From positions 1-36,536 of the forward strand of contig CACYOR010000007.1 in NCBI GenBank assembly GCA_902775985.1: a stretch of 36,536 bases of DNA, written 5' to 3'. How positions within the stretch are numbered: position 1 is the first letter of the stretch; the number at the start of each line of letters is the position of its first letter. The notes beneath the pieces are model-generated. The model saw only the letters and a list, made by a program, of their open reading frames with translations, was not told the origin of the DNA and did no database searches. This document shows, one piece after another, positions 29,913-36,536 of the stretch. The position numbers were made by a program, and so were the translations under genes. The stretch is from Oscillospiraceae bacterium (lineage in GTDB: Bacteria > Bacillota > Clostridia > Oscillospirales > Oscillospiraceae).

Positions 29913-30044
29913 TTATGGTTCGGAATCTTTTTTTATTTTCTGCGATTTAGCCCTCTTTTCTTGCAAAAAAGTTAGGCACATTTCAAACAGTACCCATATT
30001 GAATTTTGAAAGCGTCTATTATTTGCATAAAAAGGGTAGATTTA
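29855..30044 (+). repeat. Direct repeat B: tRNA-Val body plus decayed downstream flank
   Basis: Second copy of the segment at 27192-27369, offset by 2,663 bases at its identical core. The downstream match is broken by insertions (about 40 extra bases before TTTTGAAAGC at 30004) and ends near 30044, exactly where the WYL fragment begins. The two copies bracket the MarR and flavoprotein genes. Confidence 0.7.
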
Positions 30045-30235
30045 GCCTGAACCCTGTCATCAAAAGCGAGCAGATAATAATGTCCATCGTTGATGAGCAA
30101 CCTGTAAGGGCTGACTTTGCAGGTGTTTCCCTTGCGGCGGTCAAGCGTCTTACTCACATCTTCAATGCTGTACTTCTGATAGTTGAATGTGGTCTTCTCA
30201 AGTTCGTGAGGATCGGCGGCGGTTCCCCTGCGCAT
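30041..30235 (-). pseudogene. Fragment of a WYL-domain regulator
   Basis: The minus-strand frame reads KCKV-type WYL core: CKVSPYRLLINDGHYYLLAF then DDRVQAK. The phrase VSPYRLL-x-x-DGHYYL-x-AFDDR is the typical ligand-binding strand of WYL proteins. The helix-turn-helix N terminus and the last third of the domain are absent: it is cut on one side by the SGNH gene and on the other at the edge of the tRNA repeat. It is therefore a remnant, not a working regulator. Confidence 0.7.
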
Positions 30236-30245
30236 GGCATAATTA

Positions 30246-30881
30246 TTACTGCAATATTGCCTTTACTTTCTCCGCCATGGCCAAGCCCAACGCTTTGTGA
30301 GATTCCAGGGAGAAATGGACGCAGTCTATCGGCGAGGCGGAAGCATAATCACCGACATTCAGGTAATATACGCCGTTTTCTTCGGCTATGATTCTGTATT
30401 TTTCGGCTAAGCGGCAGGAGTCCTCATAATAAGGAACAGCGTACATGCGATCATAGTCCGGATGGACCGGGGCAGGTGCAGCAATCAGTATTTTCTCTCC
30501 ATTCGGGAAGACTGAAGTTCCCGAATCCGGGACTGCCTGCAGCATACGTGTTTTTCGGATCAGAGCAGCAACGCTTTTTGCCGAAAAACCGGAATCAACA
30601 ACTGTCAAATCATTAATACCAAGTGCAAGGATAAGAAGATCAAGCGGCTTGTTGGACAGCAGTGCATAGGGGAGGGCAGACTGGCCGTTTCTGCATTCAC
30701 TCCAAGGGAAATCAAAACTGGTGGTGCGCCCGTTGAGCCCGTCCTCTATGATATGATAGTTTTCACCGAGCACCTGAGCCATGACCCCGGTCCAGCGGAC
30801 ATCGGGAGCATACCGAACGCCTGTGCCGGGCGTATAGCCCCATGTGTTGGAGTCACCGAAACATAAGATTTCTTTTCTCAT
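30246..30881 (-). CDS. SGNH/GDSL-family hydrolase
   Basis: This 211-residue cytoplasmic esterase-like protein has all four SGNH blocks: LCFGDSNTWGY at the start (nucleophile Ser), the Gly in EDGLNGRTT, LALGINDL with the Asn, and IDCVHFS near the end with Asp and His. It resembles the small arylesterase/acyl-hydrolase group. Start ATG 30881 with AAGGAAAACA upstream is chosen over an in-frame start 17 codons earlier, because the conserved strand begins there. The substrate is unknown. It lies about 70 bases after the DUF1801 gene on the same strand. Confidence 0.88.
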   Translation of the reverse strand: MRKEILCFGDSNTWGYTPGTGVRYAPDVRWTGVMAQVLGENYHIIEDGLNGRTTSFDFPWSECRNGQSALPYALLSNKPLDLLILALGINDLTVVDSGFSAKSVAALIRKTRMLQAVPDSGTSVFPNGEKILIAAPAPVHPDYDRMYAVPYYEDSCRLAEKYRIIAEENGVYYLNVGDYASASPIDCVHFSLESHKALGLAMAEKVKAILQ

Positions 30882-30950
30882 TGTTTTCCTTGCTTTCTGA
30901 GTCACAAGAACCTCAAGTATTATTTGTGGCAAAATCCGGATTTGCCGGGA

Positions 30951-31358
30951 TCATTTTACATAGGATTCATAGCACCATTGCGCTATTTCGCGGATCAGCG
31001 CTTCCGGCAACTCCTGATCATGATAAAGACGGATCGTACCTTTATTGACATCAAAATCGGTCAGTTGCTCAGCAAACGCAGCCACTGCTTCCGCCCCCGG
31101 ATAGAGGCCAATGTGCTTCCTGAATACAGCAAAATGAATTAGATTTGTTCCTTTCCAGAAAGTCGGCATCGACCAAGATATTCTTTCTTCCGCATCCGGT
31201 ATGGCTTCATGGATGATAGCGCGAAGACGCTGCAATCTGGGGCGGACGGATTCATCCTGGGCGGCGATATATTCATCCATGCTTTGGGGCTTTTTACAGT
31301 AATGCTCCTGGTTTGTCTTCTTGAACTCTCTTCCGCACTTTGGGCACGTCCAGGTCAT
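30951..31358 (-). CDS. DUF1801 (YdhG-like) protein with N-terminal zinc ribbon
   Basis: This 135-residue protein begins with a zinc-ribbon-like CPKCGREFKKTNQEHYC, then a DUF1801 domain: DEYIAAQDESVRPRLQRLR, ISWSMPTFWKG and HIGLYPG. The domain fold resembles the frataxin-like or iron-chaperone YdhG group, whose role is poorly known. AGAGGTAACACG precedes ATG 31358. It shares the strand with the SGNH hydrolase and is probably transcribed from the promoter at 31550-31578. Confidence 0.85.
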   Translation of the reverse strand: MTWTCPKCGREFKKTNQEHYCKKPQSMDEYIAAQDESVRPRLQRLRAIIHEAIPDAEERISWSMPTFWKGTNLIHFAVFRKHIGLYPGAEAVAAFAEQLTDFDVNKGTIRLYHDQELPEALIREIAQWCYESYVK

Positions 31359-31420
31359 CGTGTTACCTCTTATAATTGGGATATATGCAAGCTATCACAA
31401 AACCCTCTGGCCATTCATTC

Positions 31421-31507
31421 TCAGCGAAAACTGAGCATCCAGTATTCTGGCAGCATGCGACCACATTCAAGGATTTCTTTGTGCTGGACAATATCTTTGT
31501 AGGTCAC
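31421..31507 (-). CDS. 28-residue ORF downstream of a minus-strand promoter
   Basis: GTG 31507 follows AAAGGGTGAAATCAG. The peptide reads MTYKDIVQHKEILECGRMLP then EYWMLSFR. The coding potential cannot be judged at this length. It could be the truncated start of a lost gene or a leader peptide. No family is recognised. Confidence 0.3.
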   Translation of the reverse strand: MTYKDIVQHKEILECGRMLPEYWMLSFR

Positions 31508-31549
31508 CTGATTTCACCCTTTCACGCAAATACCGGTTCGTCGAGATAG

Positions 31550-31578
31550 AGTATATCATAAATCGCGGGCTTTCGGAA
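31550..31578 (-). promoter_or_regulatory. Probable promoter for the DUF1801-SGNH genes
   Basis: On the minus strand, TTCCGA (31573-31578) and TATACT (31550-31555) are 17 bases apart. The first good start codon after it is the small ORF at 31507, then DUF1801 at 31358. Confidence 0.45.
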
Positions 31579-31733
31579 GATGCTTTATGGCCGAACCTGT
31601 GTATGTGAAGGTCGCTGTTCCTTCTCCCGTAACAGATACAGTGTTATCCCTGTGCGGCAGTGCTAATTCTTGGATTTTTTCTCTGGGGATGATAGAATAG
31701 ATCGCCATCCACGTATATGTCCAAAAGGTCCAT
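31556..31733 (-). pseudogene. Frameshifted small protein of unknown family
   Basis: ATG 31733 has a very good ribosome binding site (AAGGAGGG, 31739-31746). The frame reads MDLLDIYVDGDLFYHPQRKN and stops after 29 codons. A second frame continues from the same point with DNTVSVTGEGTATFTYTGSA and on to a stop at 31556. The two halves read as one Thr-rich, beta-type protein of about 59 residues broken by a one- or two-base change near 31645. No family is recognised. Confidence 0.4.
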
Positions 31734-31751
31734 GGCAGCCCTCCTTCGGAG

Positions 31752-31783
31752 AATAAAAAGAGACCGGATAATCTCCGATCTCT
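31752..31783 (-). terminator. Minus-strand terminator or attenuator
   Basis: AGAGACCGGA (31759-31768) pairs with TCCGATCTCT (31774-31783) with one mismatch, and on the minus strand it is followed by TTTTATT. It lies directly before the ribosome binding site of the frameshifted ORF, so it may once have regulated it. Confidence 0.5.
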
Positions 31784-31915
31784 GAGATAGTATTCGATTG
31801 GCTAAACGGGAACAATAGTTGTTGAAAGAGCCGCTCACTGCTGGTAAAAAGGGACCACACTTGATGGGTTCGGATTTTTCTTTTGCTTGGATTCTATTTC
31901 TTTATTCGGAATCTG

Positions 31916-31924
31916 TGCTATAAT
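31916..31924 (+). promoter_or_regulatory. Extended -10 promoter of the HD-domain gene
   Basis: TG-C-TATAAT (TG at 31916-31917, TATAAT at 31919-31924) is an extended -10. No good -35 lies at 17 bases. Because transcription would start near 31931, the in-frame ATG at 31887 cannot be the start. Confidence 0.55.
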
Positions 31925-31958
31925 AACCATCGAACAAAACGCGGGGGAGGATCGATCC

Positions 31959-32486
31959 TTGCCAATCAAACGAAACCGGCACGAAGCGCACAAGGAGAGA
32001 GCACAGAAAGATCTGCAGCTCTATGGCAATAAGATCCTGCGTTCCGAGGAGATGCGCCGGGCCTTTCAGCAGAAGCATCACAAGCTGTCCACGGTGGGCG
32101 ATCACACCATGCGGGTCGCTCTCGCCAGCCTGGGCCTGTGCTATGCGCTGCGAAAACTGCATATCGCCACCGATATTCCCGCCGTGGTCACCGGCTCCCT
32201 CTGCCATGATCTGGGGATTCTGGGCCGGGAGAAGAAATATGGTTCCCAGGAGGAATGCCTCCGACAGCATCCAGCGGATTCCGTGGAGACCGCCCGCAAG
32301 CTGGTGGGCGAGCTCTCGGAGAAGACAGAGGACGCGATTTCCCGGCATATGTGGCCCTTCGCCGGGAGCAAGCCGCCCAACTCTCTGGAGGGCGCCATCG
32401 TCTCCATGGCGGATAAGATCGCAACCTTTGAGGACTATGCGGAGGCGATCCGGCGGAAAGCGGCCGGTAAGCCGCGGCGCCGCTGA
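31959..32486 (+). CDS. HD-domain phosphohydrolase
   Basis: This 175-residue protein probably hydrolyses a phosphate ester or nucleotide with a metal centre. The HD pattern is complete: His in HKLSTVGDHTMR, His-Asp in GSLCHDLGILGRE, and Asp in MADKIATFED. The start is TTG 31959, with GGGGGAGGATC upstream; an earlier ATG lies before the promoter. The N terminus is basic (KRNRHEAHKERAQK). It precedes a metallophosphatase gene by 33 bases, suggesting a two-gene unit. The substrate is unknown. Confidence 0.85.
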   Translation: MPIKRNRHEAHKERAQKDLQLYGNKILRSEEMRRAFQQKHHKLSTVGDHTMRVALASLGLCYALRKLHIATDIPAVVTGSLCHDLGILGREKKYGSQEECLRQHPADSVETARKLVGELSEKTEDAISRHMWPFAGSKPPNSLEGAIVSMADKIATFEDYAEAIRRKAAGKPRRR

Positions 32487-32519
32487 TGTGAGCGCCATAA
32501 GGACAATGGGACAGAAACG

Positions 32520-33278
32520 ATGAAATACTACGTCACCGCCGATATTCACGGCTTTTATACCGAATTTCACAGGGCGCTGGATGAGGCGGGGTATTTCACC
32601 GACCCGGAGCCCCACAAGCTGATTATCCTGGGGGATATCTTTGACCGCGGACAGGAGGCCGTTGCGATGCAGCGCTTCATCCTGCAGCTTATGGATGAAG
32701 ACGCGGTGATCCTGGTGCGCGGGAATCATGAGGACCTCTATGAGGAGCTGGTCACCGTCGACGAGGGCCTGCCGGTCCGGCATCATGTGAGCAACGGCAC
32801 CTATGGGACGGCCCTGCAGCTGACCGGCTATGACGAGGCGCAGGCCCTGGAGCACAATCTGGCCTTTGCCGCCGCGGCGCAGGACACGCCCTATTACCGA
32901 CAGATCATCCCCGCGACGCGGGAGTACTACGAGACCGAGCGCTATGTCTTCGTGCACGGCTGGATCCCCAGCTTTCAGGAGGCAAACGGCCGCTGCCGCT
33001 ATCGCGCCGACTGGCGGGAGGCCACGCAGGCGGAATGGCGCCGGGCGCGGTGGTGTAACGGCATGAACGCGGCCCAGTCCTGCCTGGAGAAAAAGACGAT
33101 CCTCTGCGGCCACTGGCACTGCTCCTATGGCCACGCCGTCTATGAGCACCGCGGCTCCGAGTTCGGCGCGGACGCGGATTTCAGTCCCTATTATGGCCCC
33201 GGCGTCGTCGCGCTGGACGCCTGCACCGCCCACAGCGGCCGGGTGAATCTGCTGATCCTGCGGGATCGGGAGCTTTGA
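32520..33278 (+). CDS. Metallophosphoesterase (Ser/Thr phosphatase-like)
   Basis: This 252-residue protein has the complete dimetal phosphoesterase signature: YVTADIHG (D-x-H), ILGDIFDRG (GDxxDRG), LVRGNHEDL (GNHE), and later FVHGWIP and CGHWHCSYGH (GHxH). The GDxxDRG form is typical of diadenosine tetraphosphatase and PPP-type phosphatases; the substrate could be a phosphoprotein or dinucleotide. It follows the HD gene and ends at a convergent terminator shared with the lipoprotein gene. Confidence 0.9.
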   Translation: MKYYVTADIHGFYTEFHRALDEAGYFTDPEPHKLIILGDIFDRGQEAVAMQRFILQLMDEDAVILVRGNHEDLYEELVTVDEGLPVRHHVSNGTYGTALQLTGYDEAQALEHNLAFAAAAQDTPYYRQIIPATREYYETERYVFVHGWIPSFQEANGRCRYRADWREATQAEWRRARWCNGMNAAQSCLEKKTILCGHWHCSYGHAVYEHRGSEFGADADFSPYYGPGVVALDACTAHSGRVNLLILRDREL

Positions 33279-33302
33279 CACAGCCGTTCCAGAATAAAAC
33301 AT

Positions 33303-33336
33303 CAAGGCCGCCTGCAAAAACACGCAGGCGGCCTTT
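33303..33336. terminator. Convergent terminator after the metallophosphoesterase
   Basis: AAGGCCGCCTGC (33304-33315) pairs perfectly with GCAGGCGGCCTT (33324-33335). It lies between two converging genes and can end both. Confidence 0.8.
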
Positions 33337-33356
33337 GACGTATGGGATTCTGTTTT

Positions 33357-35231
33357 TCAGGGATGGCCGTGGCCGCCGAAGCCGCCCTGCGTGCCGTGGC
33401 CGCCCTGCATGCCGCCCATCTGGGAGGGATCGAAGCCCTCGGGCGCCTCGCCCATCTGGGAGGGATCAAAACCACCCATACCGTTCTGGCCGCCCATCGG
33501 ACCGCCAAAGCCGCCGTGGCCGCCCATCGGACCGCCAAAGCCGCCCATGCACATGCCGCCGCCGTAGATCAGACTGTCCAGGGTGATGGTCTGGGTCTCG
33601 GTGCCGGCGGTGACGGTGTAAACGCCGCCCTGCACCAGACCCGCGGTGCTGATGACCACGGAGCTGTAGCTCTTTTCGGGCTGGAAGCTGGCGAGGACTG
33701 TGCCGTTTTCGTCGCAGAGGGAGACGGTGCTGCCTGCCGCCTGGGTGCCGGAGAGGTTCAGCAGGATGCTGCCCTGGCTGGAGTTCTGGCCGAAGTTCTC
33801 GGCCATGCCGGCCGCGCCCACGGCGATGACCGTGCCGCCGCTGATACTGGCCTCGATGCCGTAGTCCATGGCGCCGTTGCCGCTGTTGGTGGGGCCGGAG
33901 ACGTAGACCGTGCCGCCCGAGACGGTGAGATAGCCGTTGGAGTCCAGCCCGTCGCCGTCGGCGTTCACGTACAGGGTGCCGCCCGAGATCGTCAGGGAAG
34001 CGCTGCTGTCGCTGTCAAAGCCGCCGCCCATTTGGCCGCCGAAACCGCCGCGGAAGCTGTCGCCGCCGAAGAGGCCCATGGCGTTGGAGCCGTCGCTGCC
34101 GCCGGCGGCGTTGAGACCGTCGTCGCTGGCCCGGACGGAGAGGAAGCCGCCCTGAATGTCGATGACCTGGGCCTCCAGACCCTCGTAGCTCTGGCTGACG
34201 GTGACGGTCCCGTCCGTGATGGTGAGGGTAGCGTCGGCGTGGATGCCGTCGTCCATGCTGGCGAGGATCAGCTCGCCGCCGCTGACGGTGACGGAGCCGC
34301 CCGCGTGCACCGCGTCGTCATAGGAGCTGACGCTCAGGCTGCCGCCGCGGATCGTGATATCGGCGTCGGAGGTGACACCCTTGCCCTCGCTGCCGTTGCC
34401 GGCGTTGAGAACGATCTCGCCGCCCTCGATCAGAATGGCGCCGCTGGCGTCCAGGCCGTCCTTTTGGCACAGCAGGTTCAGCACGCCGCCGGAGACGGTG
34501 ATCGTGCCCTTCGTGCTGTCCTCGTCGTTGGCGGAGTAGAGCGCGTCGGTGCCCACGTCGGCGTTCAGGACGCCGCCCTCGATGCTGACGCTGTCCTTGC
34601 CGGAGAGACCCTTGCTGCCCGCCTCCAGGTTCACGGTGCCGCTCTTGAGCTTCAGGTCGTCCTTGGAGACCACGGCGTGGCCCTGCAGACAGCTGATGTT
34701 CAGCACACCCTCCCCGCTGAGAGTCAGGTCGCATTTGGCGAAGACGGCCGCGTCCACCTTGTTCTCGTCCGTCTGGACGAATTCCCCGCTGGACTGGATC
34801 AGGTTCTCGCTGCCCGCCTGGGTGGAGAGAACCAGCTTGTCGGCGCTGAGCGCGTAGATGGCCGCGTGGCCGCTTTTGAGGATCGAGACGCCGCCCAGGA
34901 TCAGCTTGACCTTGGCATCCTCCGGCGCGTTCACGACGATCTGGCCGTCGGAGAGGGAACCGGTGAGCAGGTAATCGCCCGCGGCGGTGATGGTGACGGT
35001 GCTGCCGTCGATTTGGACGCTGCTGTCGGCGCAGGCACAGCCGCTGTCGCTGAGGGTGATGAGAATGGCGTCGCTCTCCGCCTCGGCGGCGGTGACGGCG
35101 GTGCTGAGGGGGGCGAGCGTTAGCGCGGCGAGGGAATCGGCCGCCGAGGCGCTGGCCCCACAGCCGCTGAGCAGACTGACAGAGAGCGCGGCGCAGAGTG
35201 CGCCGGACAGAATTTTATGTGTAAAACGCAT
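33357..35231 (-). CDS. Surface lipoprotein with DUF4353-type beta-helix and Gly/Met-rich tail
   Basis: This 624-residue protein starts at ATG 35231 with AAAGGAG. The lipobox LLSGC at about 18-22 marks a lipoprotein. A long repeat region (about 60-500) is made of strands of the form GG-x-hydrophobic-x-(V/I)-x-(A/S)-x-D-G-(L/I)-x-(A/S), for example DDGLNAAGG and DDAVHAGGSVTVSGGELIL. This is the right-handed beta-helix or carbohydrate-binding DUF4353 type. The tail has repeats GGFGGPMGG (twice) and GFDPSQMG (twice). It is the last gene of a minus-strand set behind DUF4956 and VTC-like genes. This set is often seen in Clostridia with CotH kinases, but its function is not known. Confidence 0.85.
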   Translation of the reverse strand: MRFTHKILSGALCAALSVSLLSGCGASASAADSLAALTLAPLSTAVTAAEAESDAILITLSDSGCACADSSVQIDGSTVTITAAGDYLLTGSLSDGQIVVNAPEDAKVKLILGGVSILKSGHAAIYALSADKLVLSTQAGSENLIQSSGEFVQTDENKVDAAVFAKCDLTLSGEGVLNISCLQGHAVVSKDDLKLKSGTVNLEAGSKGLSGKDSVSIEGGVLNADVGTDALYSANDEDSTKGTITVSGGVLNLLCQKDGLDASGAILIEGGEIVLNAGNGSEGKGVTSDADITIRGGSLSVSSYDDAVHAGGSVTVSGGELILASMDDGIHADATLTITDGTVTVSQSYEGLEAQVIDIQGGFLSVRASDDGLNAAGGSDGSNAMGLFGGDSFRGGFGGQMGGGFDSDSSASLTISGGTLYVNADGDGLDSNGYLTVSGGTVYVSGPTNSGNGAMDYGIEASISGGTVIAVGAAGMAENFGQNSSQGSILLNLSGTQAAGSTVSLCDENGTVLASFQPEKSYSSVVISTAGLVQGGVYTVTAGTETQTITLDSLIYGGGMCMGGFGGPMGGHGGFGGPMGGQNGMGGFDPSQMGEAPEGFDPSQMGGMQGGHGTQGGFGGHGHP

Positions 35232-35245
35232 GGTGGTAACTCCTT

Positions 35246-35944
35246 TCACAGTTCGTTATGCTCGGTGGATTGCTCCCCGAGAGAGATCTCCAGGTTGCCA
35301 TTGCGGCAGCGGAGTTCGTCGATCATGGCCTTTTCGCAGCCGGGGCGTTTGAGCGTCAGCTCGTAGCTCAGGCGGTTGAGGCTGCCCAGATTCGTGGTCT
35401 TGACGCGGACCAGCCGGGCCTCGCGGGTATATTCGGAAAAGATGTCATCAAAGACGCCGTTGTATTCCAGACTCTCCGGCACGGTGATCAGTAAGGTCTT
35501 GTGCAGGGAGCCGCCCCGGATCTCCCCGAAGGAGCTGTGGGCATAGAGCGTGTCGGCCAAAGCCAGGATCAGCCCGAAGAGAAAGGCGAAGCCGGGGTAG
35601 CCCATGCCGCAGGCCAGGCCCAGGGCCATGGAGGTGAACACCGCGGCGATCTCCTTGGCCGAGCCAGGAGCCGAGCGGAAACGCACCAGGGAGAAGGTGC
35701 CCGCCACAGCCACGCCGGCGCCGATGCTGCCGCTGACCATCAGGATCACCACGCTCACGATGGCGGGGAGCGTGGCCAGCGTGACGGCAAAGCTCTTGCT
35801 GCTGCGGTTGTTGAAGCCGTAGAGGAGCGCGTGCAGCGCGCCGAGCACCAGGGCCGAGCCGATCACGATCAGAAACGCGGAGACGCTGAGCGCCTCGGAA
35901 CTATTATAAACAGACTGGAAGATTTTCTCAAGCACAGGTAACAC
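35246..35944 (-). CDS. DUF4956 membrane protein
   Basis: This 232-residue protein has three to four membrane segments in its first 140 residues (SVSAFLIVIGSALVLGALHA, LATLPAIVSVVILMVSG, GSIGAGVAVAGTF, GYPGFAFLFGLILALAD). A conserved FSLVRFRSAPGSAKEIAAVF lies between them. A soluble alpha/beta C-terminal domain follows (about 145-232). DUF4956 has no assigned activity; it is regularly next to VTC-type polymerase genes. The start is GTG 35944, overlapping the polymerase gene by 17 bases; GTG 35935 is an alternative. The stop lies within the lipoprotein's ribosome binding site, so translation is coupled. Confidence 0.88.
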   Translation of the reverse strand: MLPVLEKIFQSVYNSSEALSVSAFLIVIGSALVLGALHALLYGFNNRSSKSFAVTLATLPAIVSVVILMVSGSIGAGVAVAGTFSLVRFRSAPGSAKEIAAVFTSMALGLACGMGYPGFAFLFGLILALADTLYAHSSFGEIRGGSLHKTLLITVPESLEYNGVFDDIFSEYTREARLVRVKTTNLGSLNRLSYELTLKRPGCEKAMIDELRCRNGNLEISLGEQSTEHNEL

Positions 35945-36536
35945 CGATCCTTTCTTTGCACAGGCTTTGATAGGCCTCGCCGTATTTGGAGAAGCTGGCC
36001 TTCCGGGCGCCGGAGCGGTCCAGGGCCTCCACCAGCCACAGGGGAATGGCCCCGGCGGTCTTGACCTCGAACAGGGACTGATGGGGGAGCAGCAGCGCCT
36101 CGCCGCCGATGGGGGCGCTCAGGTCCATGTCCTCCTGCCGCCAGCGGATGTTTTTGTCGAAGGTGGCGCGCAGATTGGGATCCTCGGCGCTGAACCAGGG
36201 GGAGCGGTCGTAGCAGAGGTAGACGGCGGGCTCCAGCCCCCGGTAGAAGAGGCGGAAGTAATCGATCTCCCGGCCGATCTGGCAGTCATAGGGGAGCTCG
36301 CAGCGCCCGGCCATATAGGCGACGGCCTGATCCTCGGCCAGCTCGATACGCCGCTTGTAGACGACGCCCCGATATTTCTTTTTTAGCTCCAGAAACACCT
36401 TTTCCTCCGGCATCACCCGGCCGTAGCTGCGCAGCCGGAGTTTCTCTTTATAGACGGGTTTCTCAAGGGAATCGCGGATCAGCCGGTAGTCGGGCGTGTC
36501 GTAGTAGATGTTGCAGATGCTGCTCTCGCCGTGGGG
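35928..36536 (-). CDS. VTC-domain (polyphosphate polymerase-like) protein, cut by window end
   Basis: The visible 202 residues carry the C-terminal part of the VTC tunnel fold, with basic strands YKEKLRLRSYGRV, FLELKKKYRGVVYKRR, IRWRQEDMDL and LFEVKTAGAIPLWL. The pattern of Lys/Arg strands and the acidic metal ligand (Glu in FLELKKK, Glu in FEVK) match the polyphosphate polymerase domain of yeast Vtc4 and bacterial homologues. The real start lies beyond 36536. Polyphosphate synthesis from ATP is the family activity, but for these bacterial genes it is inferred. It leads into DUF4956 and the beta-helix lipoprotein as one transcription unit. Confidence 0.85.
   Translation of the reverse strand, partial: PHGESSICNIYYDTPDYRLIRDSLEKPVYKEKLRLRSYGRVMPEEKVFLELKKKYRGVVYKRRIELAEDQAVAYMAGRCELPYDCQIGREIDYFRLFYRGLEPAVYLCYDRSPWFSAEDPNLRATFDKNIRWRQEDMDLSAPIGGEALLLPHQSLFEVKTAGAIPLWLVEALDRSGARKASFSKYGEAYQSLCKERIGVTCA

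Noticed and set aside
33342-35123. Plus-strand frame of 593 codons across the beta-helix lipoprotein
   Set aside because: It is an Ala/Val-rich antisense of the repeat gene. The minus strand has a lipobox, ribosome binding site and operon coupling.

Overview
The window looks like chromosome from a GC-rich, anaerobic gut Firmicute, most like an Oscillospiraceae/Ruminococcaceae-type Clostridium. This is inferred from strong AGGAGG-type ribosome binding sites, TTGACA/TATAAT promoters, the infC-rpmI-rplT operon, a 2-hydroxyacyl-CoA dehydratase pair, a TRAP-fed uronate operon, and a VTC/DUF4956/beta-helix lipoprotein cluster. Most of the window is high in G+C and dense with genes. Two stretches (about 2.3-4.3 kb and 27.3-31.9 kb) are visibly richer in A+T and hold broken genes, tRNA copies and isolated regulators, so they read as acquired or remodelled DNA.

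Layout. 1-104: start of a secreted protein on the minus strand. 291-1691: translation operon infC-rpmI-rplT, with a strong promoter, a leader hairpin that ends at the infC ribosome binding site, and a probable AUC start codon. 1.75-2.6 kb: dispersed palindromic repeats, a shattered copy of tRNA-Ser, the intact tRNA-Ser(UGA), and a possible recombinase relic. 2.6-4.4 kb: an ArsR-type metal/arsenic operon whose permease is broken by an internal deletion. 5.0-6.8 kb: a Na+/Ca2+ exchanger and a YcxB-like membrane protein. 7.0-21.9 kb: a TRAP transporter (P, Q, M), two tandem GH31 glycosidases, mannonate dehydratase, fructuronate reductase, a GltD-like flavoprotein, a PfkB kinase and glucuronate isomerase. 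22.2-23.5 kb: an Ig-like, Pro/Thr-rich surface protein. 23.8-26.8 kb: a two-subunit 2-hydroxyacyl-CoA dehydratase plus a 55-residue membrane peptide. 27.2-30.2 kb: tRNA-Val(GAC), a MarR regulator, a Tat-exported flavoprotein reductase, then a damaged second copy of the tRNA-Val and its downstream flank, which abuts a truncated WYL regulator. 30.2-33.3 kb: SGNH hydrolase, DUF1801 protein, small degraded ORFs, HD phosphohydrolase and metallophosphatase. 33.4-36.5 kb (minus strand): VTC-type polyphosphate polymerase-like protein (cut by the window end), DUF4956 membrane protein and a beta-helix lipoprotein.

How they work together. The 7-22 kb operon makes a nearly complete route: the TRAP system imports an acidic sugar or oligosaccharide, cytoplasmic GH31 enzymes probably release the uronate, and UxaC, UxuB, UxuA and KdgK convert glucuronate through fructuronate, mannonate and KDG to KDPG. 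KDPG aldolase is not in the window. The tandem GH31 genes and the GltD-like enzyme are the unexplained parts. The best candidates for undescribed biology are: the GH31 pair joined to glucuronate catabolism; the MarR/flavoprotein cargo between two tRNA-Val copies; the VTC/DUF4956/beta-helix surface system; and the dehydratase with its membrane micropeptide. All functions here come from reading motifs by eye; no database search was run.
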